Positions 30,611 to 40,009 of a stretch of 64,000 nt of DNA are shown here, piece after piece. A program made the translations under genes and the position numbers. The notes beneath the pieces were generated by a model. The model was not told the origin of the DNA, ran no database searches, and saw nothing but the letters and a program-made list of their open reading frames with translations. This DNA comes from Staphylococcus roterodami (GTDB lineage: Bacteria > Bacillota > Bacilli > Staphylococcales > Staphylococcaceae), in the NCBI GenBank assembly GCA_022493055.1, contig CP092781.1:62001-126000 (forward strand), given 5' to 3'. Each line of letters starts with the position of its first letter. Position 1 is the first letter of the stretch.

Positions 30611-31024
30611 ATGAGCTCAATTATAGGAAGAATAGCAATTTGGATAGGCATCGTAGCTCAAATATATTTTAGTGTTGTCTTTGTCAGGATGATATCTATC
30701 GTTATTGCTGGAGGATTTGATTACGAAGCAATTTTTTTATTAGGATTAATATTGACGCTTTTCACTGTTTTACCAACCATTTTTACTGCGGTTTATATGG
30801 AAAGTTACTCGGGAATTGGAGGTACACTTTTCATTGTTTATGCAATTATTGCACTGTGTTTACATAATTACCTTTCGTCAATTTTATGGCTAATTGGTGG
30901 TGTTTTTCTTATTTGGACTGAATATTCAAAAGATGAATCGACAGACGAAGGTGAAAATAAAAATGGTGATATTGAGAGTACAGAGAATCGAATTGAATCC
31001 ACAGATAACACCACTAAAAAGTAA
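30611..31024 (+). CDS. Small membrane protein, tandem paralogue 2 (DUF4064-like)
   Basis: Protein of 137 residues from the ATG at 30611, which aligns by DNA with the first paralogue's start; an ATG at 30605 sits against the Shine-Dalgarno and is unlikely. Four helices and a Lys/Glu/Asp/Thr-rich tail are seen. Blocks IAIWIGIV, FIVYAIIALCLHNYLSS and FLIWTEYSKDESTDEG are near-identical to paralogue 1, including the tail, so the duplication is recent, while the loop between helices 1 and 2 has diverged. Function unknown. Confidence 0.7.
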   Translation: MSSIIGRIAIWIGIVAQIYFSVVFVRMISIVIAGGFDYEAIFLLGLILTLFTVLPTIFTAVYMESYSGIGGTLFIVYAIIALCLHNYLSSILWLIGGVFLIWTEYSKDESTDEGENKNGDIESTENRIESTDNTTKK

Positions 31025-31041
31025 AACGAATGCTTACTGCG

Positions 31042-31073
31042 AAGTATAAATTTTAAATAAATGGGGAGTAGTC
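31042..31073 (+). repeat. Leader repeat, copy 3
   Basis: AAGTATAAATTTTAAATAAA followed by TGGGGAGTAGTC; one difference from copy 1. Confidence 0.85.
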
Positions 31074-31868
31074 ATGGGGAAAAGTACAGAAATAATATTA
31101 ATATGGATGGGCGTAATCATTCAAATAGCATATGTAGCTGTTATATCTTTATTTATATATATATTTGCATTATTTTTTGGATCATTTTTTGGATTTTTAT
31201 ATTTGTTAAAAGGTAATGATATTGAAGATTTATTAGCAACACCAAATTCATTTATGATATTTGCCACATGCTTAATTATATTTTCAGTCATACCTATTAT
31301 CGTATTGGCATTTGACTTATCTAAAGGAAGAATTATAAAAGGTATCATATTAGTTGTATATGCTATTATCGCTTTATTAATATACAACTTTGTATCTGCA
31401 ATACTTTGGTTTATTGCAGCTATTTTACTTTTTGTTAGGAAAGAATCGTCAGCTGCTAAAGATACTGTTGTTGTTCAAAGTCGCAAAGGAACTTCCGAAC
31501 AAGCAATACGTTATAAACTTATATACAAATCTTCTTCAACAAAACATGGTAATGGCTTAATCAAATCAGCACATACAGATGAAAATAAAAAAATAATTGA
31601 TAACAAAACAATCGATATTCACCTTGATGCTAATGAAATATTGACAAAGATTAACACTGATTCAAATCAAGCACAACATACAGAGGACACCAGAACTGAA
31701 TTGGAAAGTAAAGACATGAGTGAACATCCAGAGTTTAAAAATGTCGCGACTAAAAATAATGAAGGCTCAAAACAAGAAGCACACACAGCTGGTGTAGAAT
31801 CTAAAAGTGATAGTGATGATACAGAACCTCCAATTGAGCCAAAAAATCATTCATCTAAAAAAGATTAA
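31074..31868 (+). CDS. Membrane protein with long hydrophilic tail, tandem paralogue 3 (DUF4064-like)
   Basis: Protein of 264 residues. The first ~125 residues have four helices homologous to the two preceding genes (ILIWMGVIIQIAYVAVIS, LVVYAIIALLIYNFVSAILW). The tail is about 135 residues, Lys/Glu/Asp/Ser/Thr-rich, low in hydrophobics and probably disordered and cytoplasmic. It is the most diverged of the three and ends the array. A hairpin terminator follows. Function unknown. Confidence 0.7.
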   Translation: MGKSTEIILIWMGVIIQIAYVAVISLFIYIFALFFGSFFGFLYLLKGNDIEDLLATPNSFMIFATCLIIFSVIPIIVLAFDLSKGRIIKGIILVVYAIIALLIYNFVSAILWFIAAILLFVRKESSAAKDTVVVQSRKGTSEQAIRYKLIYKSSSTKHGNGLIKSAHTDENKKIIDNKTIDIHLDANEILTKINTDSNQAQHTEDTRTELESKDMSEHPEFKNVATKNNEGSKQEAHTAGVESKSDSDDTEPPIEPKNHSSKKD

Positions 31869-31937
31869 CGACATTACGATAGTGTCTTTCTCAAGAAATT
31901 AATTCTTTGAACAAAAGATTATTTAAAAAAAATTTTT

Positions 31938-31980
31938 AAGCGCATTGCCAGTCATTATAGGTAGTGCGTTTAATTTTTTC
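31938..31980 (+). terminator. Terminator after the paralogue array
   Basis: AAGCGCATTGCC pairs with GGTAGTGCGTTT using G-U pairs, followed by AATTTTTTC. Confidence 0.75.
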
Positions 31981-32084
31981 TTAAAAGTTTGAATATTTCG
32001 TTAAAAAGGGTGTCATTATTGTACTAATTAAATTAAGAGGAGTAAAATGTAATTAAAGAGAAAGTAATTTGAGGAGTGATTTTT

Positions 32085-32861
32085 ATGACAAATAACAAAG
32101 TAGCATTAGTAACTGGCGGAGCACAAGGGATTGGTTTTAAAATCGCTGAACGTTTAGTGGAAGATGGTTTTAAAGTAGCAGTTGTTGATTTCAATGAGGA
32201 AGGCGCAAAAGAAGCGGCACTTAAATTATCAAGTGATGGTTCAAAAGCTATTGCTATCAAAGCAGATGTATCGAATCGTGATGATGTCTTTAATGCGGTA
32301 AGACAAACTGCAGCACAATTTGGTGATTTCCATGTCATGGTTAACAACGCTGGTCTTGGACCAACAACACCGATTGATACCATTACTGAAGAACAATTTA
32401 AAACAGTTTACGGTGTTAACGTTGCAGGTGTGTTATGGGGTATTCAAGCAGCACATGAACAATTTAAAAAATTTAATCACGGCGGTAAAATTATCAATGC
32501 AACATCTCAAGCAGGTGTAGAAGGAAATCCTGGTTTATCATTATACTGTAGTACAAAATTTGCAGTACGTGGTTTAACTCAAGTAGCCGCACAAGATTTA
32601 GCTTCTGAAGGTATTACTGTAAATGCTTTCGCACCAGGTATTGTACAAACACCAATGATGGAAAGTATTGCGGTGGCTACTGCTGAAGAAGCAGGTAAAC
32701 CTGAAGAATGGGGCTGGGAACAATTTACTAGTCAAATTGCTTTAGGAAGAGTTTCTCAGCCTGAAGATGTATCAAATGTAGTCAGCTTTTTAGCAGGAAA
32801 AGATTCTGATTATATTACTGGTCAAACAATTATTGTTGATGGCGGTATGAGATTCCGTTAA
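32085..32861 (+). CDS. butA: Diacetyl reductase [(S)-acetoin forming] / 2,3-butanediol dehydrogenase
   Basis: Classical short-chain dehydrogenase of 258 residues that reduces diacetyl to acetoin, or acetoin to butanediol, with [12 protein letters not shown] (about 10-17) is the cofactor loop, NNAG lies at about 86-89, and the catalytic Ser and YCSTK (Tyr/Lys, about 152-156) are intact. The C-terminal [18 protein letters not shown] is typical. The ATG at 32085 follows GAGGAGTG; the GTG at 32076 lies within that site. It is a redox-balancing fermentation gene, monocistronic with its own terminator. Confidence 0.93.
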   Translation: MTNNKVALVTGGAQGIGFKIAERLVEDGFKVAVVDFNEEGAKEAALKLSSDGSKAIAIKADVSNRDDVFNAVRQTAAQFGDFHVMVNNAGLGPTTPIDTITEEQFKTVYGVNVAGVLWGIQAAHEQFKKFNHGGKIINATSQAGVEGNPGLSLYCSTKFAVRGLTQVAAQDLASEGITVNAFAPGIVQTPMMESIAVATAEEAGKPEEWGWEQFTSQIALGRVSQPEDVSNVVSFLAGKDSDYITGQTIIVDGGMRFR

Positions 32862-32884
32862 TAATGATTCACTAAAGATAAATC

Positions 32885-32937
32885 AATCCTTATTGTTAAG
32901 TTTAAAACTTGGCAGTAAGGATTTTTTGGTGCAAGTA
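32885..32937 (+). terminator. butA terminator
   Basis: AATCCTTATTG pairs with CAGTAAGGATT, followed by TTTTTT. Confidence 0.8.
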
Positions 32938-33195
32938 GAATGAATTATATTGGATGGACTAATATGCTTTTAAAGACTTGGAGCATTATTATCAATAAAA
33001 TCAACGCATCATATGTATTCTTAAACAAAATCATCACTCGCATAATAATGAGTAAGACACAGCTATCTAATCTATACGAATAAAAATTCACAAAAATATC
33101 TCATTATATTTTTATAAATAAAAAATAGTGATAAAAAGCTTACAATACTTTATGTTTTTGTGATATATTTTTAATGTATAAAAGAGGTGGAAGAT
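32938..33195. other. Upstream region of the polysaccharide locus
   Basis: AT-rich intergenic stretch that should hold the promoter of the five-gene polysaccharide cluster. No defined operator, open frame or repeat was recognised. Confidence 0.4.
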
Positions 33196-34167
33196 GTGGA
33201 AAGAGTTTTAATAACTGGTGGGGCTGGTTTTATAGGTTCTCATTTAGTAGATTTTTTACAACAAGACTATGATGTTTATGTTCTAGATAATTATAGAACG
33301 GGCAAACGAGAAAATATAAAAAACTTGGCCGAAGATCATGTCTTTGAACTTGATATTCGTGATTATAATGCAGTAAAGCAAATCATGAAAACATATCAAT
33401 TTGAATATGTGATTCATTTAGCAGCTTTAGTAAGTGTTGCTGAGTCTGTTGAAAAGCCTATTTTATCTCAAGAAATTAATGTCGTTGCAACATTAAGATT
33501 ATTAGAAACCATTAAAACATATAATCGTAATATTAAACGCTTTATCTTTGCATCATCAGCGGCTGTTTATGGTGATTTACCTGATTTACCTAAGAGTGAT
33601 CAATCATTAATTTTACCGTTGTCGCCTTATGCAATTGATAAATATTATGGAGAGCGAACAACATTGAATTATTGTTCACTATATAACATTCCAACATCAG
33701 TTGTTAAATTTTTTAATGTATTTGGACCCAGACAAGATCCTAAATCTCAATATTCAGGTGTGATTTCAAAAATGTTCGATTCATTTGAGTATGATAAACC
33801 TTTTACGTTCTTTGGGGATGGCTTACAAACAAGAGATTTTGTATATGTATATGATGTTGTTCAATCAGTACGTTTAATTATGGAGCATAAAGATGCAATC
33901 GGACGTGGATACAATATTGGCACAGGGACATTCACAAATTTATTAGAAGTATATCGCATTATTGGTGAATTATATGGTAAATCTATCGAGCATGATTTTA
34001 AAGAAGCAAGAAAAGGAGATATTAAGCATTCTTATGCAGATATTACTAATTTAAAAGCATTAGGGTTTGTTCCTAAATACACAGTAGAAACTGGTTTAAA
34101 GGATTACTTTAATTTTGAGGTAGATAATATTGAAGAAGTTAAGAAAAAAGAAGTGGAAATGTCATAA
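33196..34167 (+). CDS. NAD-dependent UDP-sugar epimerase/dehydratase (GalE-like)
   Basis: Extended SDR of 323 residues acting on nucleotide sugars in the cytoplasm, most like UDP-glucose/GlcNAc 4-epimerases. TGGAGFIGSH (residues 6-15) binds NAD, and the Ser-Ala-Ala plus YAIDKYYGE (about 145-153) is the catalytic Tyr-x3-Lys. FFNVFGPRQDP and YNIGTG are family motifs. The GTG at 33196 with AGAGGTGG upstream is chosen over a GTG nine bases earlier. It is the first gene of a five-gene polysaccharide cluster and overlaps the next gene. The actual sugar is unknown. Confidence 0.85.
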   Translation: MERVLITGGAGFIGSHLVDFLQQDYDVYVLDNYRTGKRENIKNLAEDHVFELDIRDYNAVKQIMKTYQFEYVIHLAALVSVAESVEKPILSQEINVVATLRLLETIKTYNRNIKRFIFASSAAVYGDLPDLPKSDQSLILPLSPYAIDKYYGERTTLNYCSLYNIPTSVVKFFNVFGPRQDPKSQYSGVISKMFDSFEYDKPFTFFGDGLQTRDFVYVYDVVQSVRLIMEHKDAIGRGYNIGTGTFTNLLEVYRIIGELYGKSIEHDFKEARKGDIKHSYADITNLKALGFVPKYTVETGLKDYFNFEVDNIEEVKKKEVEMS

Positions 34168-34822
34168 AGGTGTTAATGAAGATGTACATATTAATAAAGA
34201 ATATGATTATCAAAGAAAGTTAGATGCACTTGAAGAAGTACATAAAGCATATTTCCCAATCAAACGTACAATCGATTTAGTATTAAGTATTATTTTATTA
34301 TGTTTAACATTTCCAATTATGGTTATTTTTGCAGTCGCGATTGTTATAGACTCTCCTGGAAATCCTATTTATAGTCAGGTACGAGTTGGGAAAATGGGTA
34401 AATTAATAAAAATTTATAAATTACGATCAATGTGCAAAAATGCAGAGAAAAATGGTGCACAGTGGGCTGATAAAGATGATGATCGTATAACAAATGTAGG
34501 CAAGTTCATTCGTAAAACACGAATTGATGAATTACCGCAATTAATCAATGTGGTTAAAGGCGAAATGAGTTTTATAGGCCCTCGCCCAGAACGTCCAGAA
34601 TTTGTAGAATTATTTAGTTCAGAAGTTAGAGGGTTTGAGCAAAGATGTCTTGTTACACCAGGGTTAACAGGACTTGCACAAATTCAAGGTGGATATGACC
34701 TAACGCCAGAAGAAAAACTAAAATATGACATGAAATATATACATAAATGTAGCATGATGATGGAATTGTACATATCAGTTAGGACAATTATGGTTGTTAT
34801 AACAGGGGAGGGCTCAAGGTAG
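34130..34822 (+). CDS. Initiating sugar-phosphate transferase (WcaJ/PglC-like)
   Basis: Membrane phosphoglycosyl transferase (PF02397) that moves a sugar-1-phosphate from a UDP-sugar to undecaprenyl phosphate, starting a lipid-linked repeat unit. The 230-residue form has one N-terminal membrane helix (about residues 49-72), then KIYKLRSMCKNAEKNG, TRIDELPQL and GEMSFIGPRPERPEF, the catalytic core. The start is TTG at 34130 with TTTTGAGG nine bases before, giving a 38-base overlap with the epimerase gene; a later start cannot be excluded. A second initiating transferase is expected in the capsule operon outside the window. Confidence 0.85.
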   Translation: MKKLRKKKWKCHKGVNEDVHINKEYDYQRKLDALEEVHKAYFPIKRTIDLVLSIILLCLTFPIMVIFAVAIVIDSPGNPIYSQVRVGKMGKLIKIYKLRSMCKNAEKNGAQWADKDDDRITNVGKFIRKTRIDELPQLINVVKGEMSFIGPRPERPEFVELFSSEVRGFEQRCLVTPGLTGLAQIQGGYDLTPEEKLKYDMKYIHKCSMMMELYISVRTIMVVITGEGSR

Positions 34823-35029
34823 TCTTAATTTTCATAGAAAAATTGAATTCATAATTCATTTTCAAAATTGTAATCAGTAGTCATGATAAATAAAGTAAAC
34901 CCTTGAGACTCATTAATAAAATTAAGAATACGATACTGCTATGAGTGACATTTTATATGATGGTAAACCATTAGTAGCGATATCATTGTTAAGAAAATGA
35001 AAGTACAGTGTTAAAGGGGTTTGTAACAG

Positions 35030-36205
35030 TTGAAAATTATATATTGTATAACTAAAGCAGATAATGGTGGTGCACAAACACACCTCATACAACTTGCTAA
35101 TCATTTTTGCTTACATCATGATGTTTATGTCATTGTAGGCGACCGTGGACCAATGATTGAACAGCTAGATACAAGAGTAAAGGTGATTGTTGTTGAACAT
35201 TTAGTCGGTCCTATTGATATTAGGCAAGACATATTAGCGATTAAAGCATTAACACAACTATTCTCGAAGATTCAACCGGATGTCATTCATTTACATTCTT
35301 CAAAAGCTGGCACAGTAGGTCGTATTGCAAATCTTATGTCAAAGTCAACAGGTGCACGCGTAATATTTACAGCACATGGTTGGGCATTTACAGAAGGCGT
35401 TAAACTAGTTAAAAAAATAATATATTTGATGATTGAAAGATTAATATCACGTATTACAGATTGCATTATTTGCGTTTCAAAATTTGATGAAAAATTAGCT
35501 GTGAAATATCGATTTAATCGTTTGAAATTAACTACAATACATAATGGCATTGCCGACGTTCCAGTTGTAAAGCAGACATTCAAAAATCATAATCAAGATA
35601 TATTAATAGAGGTAGACAGAGTAGTTGGAAATCTAACAAATCCAAATATTATTCAAGGTGAGCAGCCCTCACAGCATCAATTTGTCATGATTGCACGGTT
35701 TGCTTATCCAAAGTTACAACAGAATTTAATTGCAGCCATAGCGATTTTGAAATCAAAATACAGAAAACATGCACATTTCACATTTATAGGAGATGGACCG
35801 ACATTAAATGATTGTAAGCAGCAAGTGTCGCAAGCTGGTTTAGATAATGATGTCACATTTTTAGGAAATGTCATTAACGCGAGCAACTTATTATCACAAT
35901 ATGACACGTTTATTTTAATAAGCAAGCACGAAGGATTGCCAATTAGCATTATTGAGGCTATGGCTACAGGGTTACCAGTTATTGCGAGTCGTGTGGGCGG
36001 TATTACTGAATTAGTAACGAATAATGGCATATGTGTCAAAAATAATCAACCAGAGACGATTGCTAAATCATTAGCGAAATATTTAACAGATGGTGATTAT
36101 GGCACATTAAGTAACCAATCGAGAAAACGTTATTTAGAATGTTTTACTGAGGCGAAAATGATTAAAGAAGTGGAAGAGATTTATAATGGAAAATCAACAC
36201 AATAG
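35030..36205 (+). CDS. Glycosyltransferase family 4
   Basis: Retaining glycosyltransferase of 391 residues, GT-B fold, probably cytoplasmic at the membrane face. The N-terminal GGAQTHLIQLANHF (about 11-24) and the C-terminal nucleotide-sugar site SKHEGLPISIIEAMATGLPV (E-x7-E motif, about 299-318) are clear. The start is TTG at 35030 with AAAGGGGT at good spacing. It lies 207 bases after the sugar-phosphate transferase, and its end overlaps the polymerase gene by 20 bases. It is the only non-initiating transferase in the cluster. Confidence 0.87.
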   Translation: MKIIYCITKADNGGAQTHLIQLANHFCLHHDVYVIVGDRGPMIEQLDTRVKVIVVEHLVGPIDIRQDILAIKALTQLFSKIQPDVIHLHSSKAGTVGRIANLMSKSTGARVIFTAHGWAFTEGVKLVKKIIYLMIERLISRITDCIICVSKFDEKLAVKYRFNRLKLTTIHNGIADVPVVKQTFKNHNQDILIEVDRVVGNLTNPNIIQGEQPSQHQFVMIARFAYPKLQQNLIAAIAILKSKYRKHAHFTFIGDGPTLNDCKQQVSQAGLDNDVTFLGNVINASNLLSQYDTFILISKHEGLPISIIEAMATGLPVIASRVGGITELVTNNGICVKNNQPETIAKSLAKYLTDGDYGTLSNQSRKRYLECFTEAKMIKEVEEIYNGKSTQ

Positions 36206-37424
36206 TAAATATCTCACATTGTTACTTATCGGTTTATCGATATTCATTCAGCAATCTTCAGTTATTGCTGGTGTGAATGTATCTATAGCTGACTTTATTA
36301 CATTACTCATATTAGTTTATTTACTTTTTTTCGCTAACCATTTATTAAAAGCAAATCATTTTTTACCGTTTTTCATTATTTTGTATACATATCGTATGAT
36401 AATGACGCTAATTTTACTATTTTTTGATGATTTGATTTTTATTACGGTTAAAGAAGTACTAGCTTCTACAGTTAAATATGCCTTTGTAGTCATTTACTTC
36501 TATTTAGGTATGATTATTTTTAAATTAGGTAACAGTAAAAAAATAATCGTTACATCTTATATTATTAGTAGTGTCACAATCGGGTTGTTTTGCATAATTG
36601 CCGGTTTGAATAAGTCGCCAATACTCATGAAATTACTTTATTTTGATGATATTCGCTCGAAAGGGTTAATGAATGATCCTAACTATTTTGCGATGACACA
36701 AATTATTACATTAGTGCTCGCATACAAGTATATTCATAATTACATATTTAAGTTTATAGCGTGTGCCATTTTACTTTGGTCTTTAACAACTACTGGTTCT
36801 AAGACAGCATTTATTATTTTAATCGTTCTTGCGATTTATTTCTTTATTAAAAAGTTATTTAGCAGGAATGCAGTAAGTGTTATTAGTATGTTGGTTATTA
36901 TGCTGATATTACTTTGTTTCACATTTTATAACATTAACTATTATTTATTCCAATTGAGTGATCTTGATGCGTTGCCGTCATTAGATCGAATGGCTTCTAT
37001 TTTTGAAGAAGGATTTGCATCATTAAATGATAGCGGGTCTGAACGAAGTGTTGTATGGATCAATGCCATTTCAGTAATCAAATACACTTTAGGGTTCGGT
37101 GTAGGCTTAGTTGATTATGTACATATTGGATCACAAATTAATGGTATATTGCTTGTTGCACATAATACTTATTTACAAATTTTTGCTGAATGGGGCATTT
37201 TATTCGGAGCTTTATTTATCATTTATTTACTGTACTTACTATTTGAATTATTTAGATTTAACATTTCTGGTAAAAATGTAACAGCAATTGTTGTAATGTT
37301 GACTATGCTGATTTACTTCTTAACTGTATCGTTTAATAATTCGAGATATGTAGCTTTTATTTTAGGAATTATCGTCTTTATTGTTCAATATGAAAAAATG
37401 GAAAGGGATCGTAATGAAGAGTGA
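36186..37424 (+). CDS. O-antigen ligase/polymerase family membrane protein (Wzy-like)
   Basis: Polytopic membrane protein of 412 residues with about 11-12 helices and one large external loop (about residues 255-325). That loop contains SGSERSVVWINAI and, before the next helix, AHNTYLQIFAEWG, the pattern of PF04932 (O-antigen ligase, polymerase). It would join lipid-linked repeat units outside the membrane. It overlaps the glycosyltransferase gene and is itself overlapped by the flippase gene. Confidence 0.82.
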   Translation: MENQHNSKYLTLLLIGLSIFIQQSSVIAGVNVSIADFITLLILVYLLFFANHLLKANHFLPFFIILYTYRMIMTLILLFFDDLIFITVKEVLASTVKYAFVVIYFYLGMIIFKLGNSKKIIVTSYIISSVTIGLFCIIAGLNKSPILMKLLYFDDIRSKGLMNDPNYFAMTQIITLVLAYKYIHNYIFKFIACAILLWSLTTTGSKTAFIILIVLAIYFFIKKLFSRNAVSVISMLVIMLILLCFTFYNINYYLFQLSDLDALPSLDRMASIFEEGFASLNDSGSERSVVWINAISVIKYTLGFGVGLVDYVHIGSQINGILLVAHNTYLQIFAEWGILFGALFIIYLLYLLFELFRFNISGKNVTAIVVMLTMLIYFLTVSFNNSRYVAFILGIIVFIVQYEKMERDRNEE

Positions 37425-38844
37425 TTCACTAAAAGAAAATATTATTTATCAGGGACTCTATCAACTAATTAGAACACTAACACCATTGATTACTATTCCA
37501 ATTATTTCACGTGCATTTGGACCTACTGGAGTAGGTATAGCATCATTCTCTTTCAATATCGTGCAATACTTTTTAATGATTGCAAGTGTTGGAATACAGT
37601 TATATTTTAATAGAATTATCGCGCAATCTGTGGATAACAAACAGCAGTTATCTCAGCAATTTTGGGACATATTTATTAGTAAATTACTCTTGTCAGTGAC
37701 TGTATTGTTCATTTACATTGCAACCATTACTTTATTGATAGATGATTACTACATAATTTTTCTACTACAAGGGATTTATATTATAGGTGCCGCACTTGAT
37801 ATTTCATGGTTTTATGCAGGAACTGAAAAATTTAAAATCCCTAGTTTAAGTAATATTGTTGCTTCTGGAATTGTGTTAGGTGTTGTCGTTATTTTTGTTA
37901 AAGACCAATCGGATTTATCATTGTATGTATTTACTATTGCTATCGTCACAGTGTTAAACCAAATACCGTTATTTATCTACTTGAAACGATATATCATATT
38001 TGTTTCGATTAATTGGAGACAAGTTTGGCAAATATTTCGTTCATCATTAGCATATTTGCTACCGAATGGACAGCTCAATTTATATACAAGTATTTCGTGT
38101 GTTGTGCTAGGAATATTAGGTACGTACCAACAAGTAGGTATCTTTTCTAACGCATTTAATATTTTAACGGTCGCAATCATTATGATTAACACATTCGACC
38201 TTGTGATGATTCCGAGAATTACGAAAATGTCGACACATCCGTCACATAGTTTGACTAAAACTTTAGCAGATAATATGAATATCCAATTGATGTTAACAAT
38301 TCCTATGGTCTTTGGTTTGATTGCAATCATGCCATCATTTTATTTATGGTTTTTTGGAGACGCTTTCGCATCAACTGTGCCATTAATGACCATTTTGGCG
38401 ATACTCGTATTAATCATTCCCTTAAATATGTTAATTAGTAGGCAATATTTATTGATAGTGAATAAAATACGATTATATAATGCATCCATTACCATTGGTG
38501 CAGCCATAAATATATTATTATGTTTGATTCTAATATATTTATTTGGTATTTATGGGGCTGCAATTGCACGTTTAATTACAGAATTTATTTTACTCATTTG
38601 GCGTTTTATTGATATCACTCAAATCAACGTAAAGTTAAATGTGTTAAGTGCGTTTCAATGTACCATCGCAGCAGTCATTATGTTTATCGTACTTGGGATA
38701 ATCAATCAGTACTTATCGCCAACTATTTATGCAACAATATTATTAATTGTGATAGGTATCGTGGTGTATATTTTATTAATGATGGCTATGAAAAATCATT
38801 ACTTATGGCAATTACTGAAACATTTAAGACATAAGACTATTTGA
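37414..38844 (+). CDS. Polysaccharide flippase (Wzx-like, MATE/MOP superfamily)
   Basis: Membrane protein of 476 residues with 12-14 helices. The N-terminal NIIYQGLYQLIRTLTPLITI and PIISRAFGPTGVG segments are typical of Wzx/RfbX exporters, which flip undecaprenyl-linked repeat units. The ATG at 37414, preceded by AAAGGGA, is used; it overlaps the polymerase gene by eleven bases. It completes a minimal Wzx/Wzy set. No clear terminator was recognised directly after it. Confidence 0.85.
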   Translation: MKSDSLKENIIYQGLYQLIRTLTPLITIPIISRAFGPTGVGIASFSFNIVQYFLMIASVGIQLYFNRIIAQSVDNKQQLSQQFWDIFISKLLLSVTVLFIYIATITLLIDDYYIIFLLQGIYIIGAALDISWFYAGTEKFKIPSLSNIVASGIVLGVVVIFVKDQSDLSLYVFTIAIVTVLNQIPLFIYLKRYIIFVSINWRQVWQIFRSSLAYLLPNGQLNLYTSISCVVLGILGTYQQVGIFSNAFNILTVAIIMINTFDLVMIPRITKMSTHPSHSLTKTLADNMNIQLMLTIPMVFGLIAIMPSFYLWFFGDAFASTVPLMTILAILVLIIPLNMLISRQYLLIVNKIRLYNASITIGAAINILLCLILIYLFGIYGAAIARLITEFILLIWRFIDITQINVKLNVLSAFQCTIAAVIMFIVLGIINQYLSPTIYATILLIVIGIVVYILLMMAMKNHYLWQLLKHLRHKTI

Positions 38845-39114
38845 TATTGTATACATCCAGGCTAGCAGTTCTATTGATAAGGAATGAGTCGAAGCGTAAT
38901 TTTTATTGAAAAATAGTATTTACTTTTTCGTATTGTGAATTGGAGAAGTTACAAAAGCTGCTAAATGCCCTTTTATATTTAAGATGAAATATTATAGCAA
39001 TTTCGAATATTTAAATTTTATATAATTGGATATAACAAATAAATAATAATTATTGCAAAACACACCCAGAATTAATTATTATAAAAGTATATTCATAAAA
39101 GGAGGAATATACTT

Positions 39115-39714
39115 ATGGCATTTAAATTACCAAATTTACCATATGCATATGATGCATTGGAACCATATATAGATCAAAGAACAATGGAGTTTCATCACGA
39201 TAAACATCACAATACTTATGTAACAAAATTAAACGCAACAGTGGAAGGAACAGACCTAGAGCATCAATCATTAGCTGATATGATTGCTAACTTAGACAAA
39301 GTACCGGAAGCGATGAGGATGTCAGTCCGTAATAATGGCGGTGGTCATTTCAACCATTCATTATTCTGGGAAATACTTTCACCTAATTCTGAAGAAAAAG
39401 GTGGGGTAATCGATGACATCAAAGCGCAGTGGGGCACTTTAGATGAATTTAAAAATGAATTTGCAAATAAGGCAACAACATTATTTGGATCAGGTTGGAC
39501 ATGGTTAGTAGTGAACGATGGAAAATTAGAAATCGTGACTACACCAAATCAAGACAATCCACTTACAGAAGGCAAAACACCTATTTTACTATTTGATGTT
39601 TGGGAACATGCCTACTATTTAAAATATCAAAATAAACGTCCAGACTATATGTCTGCATTTTGGAATATCGTTAACTGGAAAAAAGTTGATGAATTATACC
39701 AAGCAGCAAAATAA
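39115..39714 (+). CDS. sodM: Superoxide dismutase SodM (Mn/Fe cambialistic)
   Basis: Cytoplasmic Fe/Mn superoxide dismutase of 199 residues. Metal ligands His27, His81, Asp161 and His165 are all present (DVWEHAYY). Residues 159-160 are Leu-Phe, the pair that marks the metal-flexible SodM, whereas SodA has Gly-Leu; this lets the enzyme work with iron when host calprotectin removes manganese. AAAGGAGG precedes the ATG. It is monocistronic with a terminator. The AT-rich upstream region (38845-39114) has a PerR-like half-site only. Confidence 0.95.
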   Translation: MAFKLPNLPYAYDALEPYIDQRTMEFHHDKHHNTYVTKLNATVEGTDLEHQSLADMIANLDKVPEAMRMSVRNNGGGHFNHSLFWEILSPNSEEKGGVIDDIKAQWGTLDEFKNEFANKATTLFGSGWTWLVVNDGKLEIVTTPNQDNPLTEGKTPILLFDVWEHAYYLKYQNKRPDYMSAFWNIVNWKKVDELYQAAK

Positions 39715-39734
39715 TAAATATAATTATTGAACGA

Positions 39735-39769
39735 AGGTGGAGCATCTTTAAGGTGTTCCATCTTTTTTA
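39735..39769 (+). terminator. sodM terminator
   Basis: AGGTGGAGCA pairs with TGTTCCATCT, followed by TTTTTT. Confidence 0.8.
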
Positions 39770-40009
39770 TTATTCACAACAGATGCTAATCATTGATGTT
39801 TAATTGAAAAACAGCCCACTTTTACTAAACAATATTATTAATAGGGCAACATATTAATAATACATAAATTGATGTTATAAGTAGTTTTTGTGAATTTAAA
39901 GTGAATTTTTTATAAAAAAATGTAATGATTCAAAAAAATAGTTGCTTTTCTTTTGTAATCATATGATAATGTATTTGTAATCAAATTGTAATATAAGGGG
40001 TAAGAAAAA

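Noticed and set aside
30133..31868. Toxin-antitoxin or phage immunity assignment for the tandem membrane proteins
   Set aside because: No partner gene, no matching motif; the proteins are too large and too hydrophobic for the usual small toxins.
34823..35029. Possible missing gene between the sugar-phosphate transferase and the glycosyltransferase
   Set aside because: The 207 bases contain only short frames without ribosome sites or recognisable residues.
39050..39090. PerR-like box upstream of sodM
   Set aside because: Only one half resembles the consensus (AATTATTATAA), which is expected by chance in AT-rich DNA.
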